Shown piece after piece: positions 13,901-14,289 of a stretch of DNA of 14,289 nucleotides. The notes beneath the pieces are model-generated. The model saw only the letters and a program-made list of their open reading frames with translations, did not search any database and was not told where the DNA came from. Numbering within the stretch: position 1 is the first letter of the stretch; the number at the start of each line of letters is the position of its first letter. The translations under genes and the position numbers were made by a program. Origin of the DNA: Butyrivibrio sp. UBA3740 (GTDB taxonomy: Bacteria > Bacillota > Clostridia > Lachnospirales > Lachnospiraceae); the NCBI GenBank assembly GCA_002372465.1, contig DFGW01000056.1, positions 1-14,289 of the forward strand, written 5' to 3'.

Positions 13901-14289
13901 TCTATAAACTCAGAAAATCTTCCTATGACTGTTCCTTCTTTTATCTTTACAGCACCAATCTCGATGATCTTGCCCCTTACCGGAGATGTATCAATAGTTT
14001 CAATATCAAAAACTACAACCGCCTCTCCCTTTAGCTGCTGGCCTTTGTTATTAAGCACGATCTTGCAAAGATCATCTACCAGGTACCCCTCGACGGCAGG
14101 AATGACTTTGAATTTATCTATGTCGGAATCCTTATGCTTATCCTTATATTTCTGGATAAAGTGATAGGCTTCCGTAAGCCCCTGTACAACCCCATGGTCA
14201 GTTATGGCTATCCCCGGCATTCCCCACGCATAGGCCTGTGCCACGATGTCTCCTGCACTTGAAACCCCGTCCATATCGCTCATCTTGGT
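10912..14289 (-). CDS. polC: DNA polymerase III PolC, C-terminal 1,125 residues (5' end beyond window)
   Basis: Replicative polymerase with proofreading, of the Gram-positive PolC type (usually about 1,430 residues). The visible part starts at TKMSDMDGVSSAGDIV inside the PHP domain, so the N-terminal and OB domains and the first PHP histidines are outside the window. Numbering from the Met at 14283: DEDDh exonuclease inserted in PHP with FDIETI (Asp93, Glu95), GHNVSFD (Asp178) and HHRAISD (His231, Asp236); resumed PHP with GSACCAGELYDA; GSRGSVGSSF at 553-562; a zinc-binding cluster CPKC...GC...CPKC at 581-613; the palm catalytic aspartates in PDIDLNF (639, 641) and LKLDILGHDD (764); and a C-terminal clamp-binding motif QISIFD five residues before the end. 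All catalytic residues seen are intact. It is the first visible gene of the replication operon; its own start and promoter are not in view. Confidence 0.97.
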   Translation of the reverse strand, partial: TKMSDMDGVSSAGDIVAQAYAWGMPGIAITDHGVVQGLTEAYHFIQKYKDKHKDSDIDKFKVIPAVEGYLVDDLCKIVLNNKGQQLKGEAVVVFDIETIDTSPVRGKIIEIGAVKIKEGTVIGRFSEFIDPKIPIPPETTRLTSITDDMVIGAPTIDVVLPKFVDFCGDCVLVGHNVSFDISFIKENCKRQGIDKEFTCIDTMGLSRAFYPDQAKHNLDAVCKKLGVVNEHHHRAISDAECTAEIYEKFQDMLFEREIYDLEAVKVLEDWDPEVVKRLYSHHVIILATDVVGRTNLYTLISKSHLDFFYRKPIIPKSLLMEYREQLIVGSACCAGELYDAVLEGKADEEIANIVNFYDYLEIQPIANNRFMIESEKDKYAHIKSEEDLRDINREIVALGEKFDKPVVATCDVHFLNPEDEIYRRVIMAMKGMDGETPAPLFLRTTEEMLKEFEYLGEEKAREVVIENSNRIFDMCNNIAPVRPDKCPPVIENSDETLRNICYDRIHELYGEQLPPIVEERLEKELKSIIGNGYAVLYIIAQKLVWKSLEDGYLVGSRGSVGSSFVAFAAGITEVNSLPPHYLCPKCKYSDFDSEEVKKYAGNSGCDMPDKICPKCGTMMKKEGFDIPFETFLGFKGDKEPDIDLNFSGEYQAKAHKYTEVIFGEGQTFRAGTIASVAEKTAIGYVRKYFELENIHKRNAEIERISQGCIGVRRGTGQHPGGIIVLPVGENIHSFTPIQHPANDPTTPIITTHFDYHSIDHNLLKLDILGHDDPTMIRFLNDCTGKDPQLVPLDDKKVMSLFMNTEALGITPKQIGGTKLGCLGLPEFGTDFAMQMVIDAQPQSFSDLIRISGLSHGTDVWLGNAKDLIEAGTATLSSCICCRDDIMVYLIQMGLDKPEAFSIMEQVRKGNVAKGKATKWEEWKKDMADHGVPDWYIESCQKIQYMFPKAHAAAYVMMAWRIAYFKVYIPQAFYAAWFSIRAKALNYERMFQGLSNLRRYMAEYRAREDELSATEKDELVAMRLAEEMYERGIEVEPIDIYRAESRSFKVIGNKIMPSLVSLDRLGEKAADQIVEAAKDGPFTSRNDFRSRTKCPQVVIDNMHKLGLLGDLPESSQISIFDILGKQ

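Noticed and set aside
13378..14034. A plus-strand frame of 218 codons antisense to the PolC exonuclease region
   Set aside because: The opposite strand holds conserved exonuclease motifs; this frame is a shadow.

Overview
The window looks like DNA from a low-to-moderate G+C Gram-positive anaerobe, most likely a Lachnospiraceae-type Firmicute of the Butyrivibrio/Pseudobutyrivibrio kind. The support is a PolC-type replicative polymerase, a DnaI/DnaC-type helicase loader, strong AGGAGG-like ribosome binding sites and intrinsic terminators with U runs. The taxon is inference; no rRNA or other marker is present. Every gene I accept lies on the minus strand, so transcription runs from high to low coordinates.

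Right two thirds (14289 to about 5911): a compact DNA replication operon. In transcription order it holds polC (5' end beyond the window), full-length dnaA, a 172-residue DnaA-like AAA+ paralogue, the replicative helicase dnaB, a dnaC/dnaI-type helicase loader, and a small acidic protein of unknown function, then an intrinsic terminator. The first five genes are 2 to 26 bases apart with good ribosome binding sites. Placing the polymerase, initiator, helicase and loader in one operon is not the usual Firmicute chromosome layout, where dnaA is followed by dnaN and polC lies elsewhere. It suggests a large secondary replicon (chromid or megaplasmid), an integrated element or a large phage. No origin-like cluster of DnaA boxes was seen.

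Middle (about 5865 to 3426): gene remnants around one intact regulatory unit. An N-terminal piece of a Rep_3-type plasmid initiator runs directly into a C-terminal piece of an RtcB-type RNA ligase. Next is a well-formed promoter, a c-di-GMP-I (GEMM-I) riboswitch and an intrinsic terminator. These lead a WYL-domain regulator gene, followed by a P-loop GTPase gene cut off just after its Walker A motif and joined to a terminator. A further remnant, resembling the end of a VWA/DUF2201-like gene, lies between the loader gene and the acidic-protein gene. The number of broken genes points to repeated recombination here.

Left (3322 to 1): a second WYL regulator translationally coupled to an unknown 223-residue protein; a Fic-domain protein whose motif has Gln in place of the catalytic His, with a promoter region holding four alternating copies of a 12-base motif; and the first 44 codons of an EamA/DMT-type transporter that runs off the left edge.

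The two strongest leads are the c-di-GMP riboswitch controlling a WYL regulator and the stand-alone DnaA-like ATPase that lacks both box VII arginines, encoded next to a normal DnaA.
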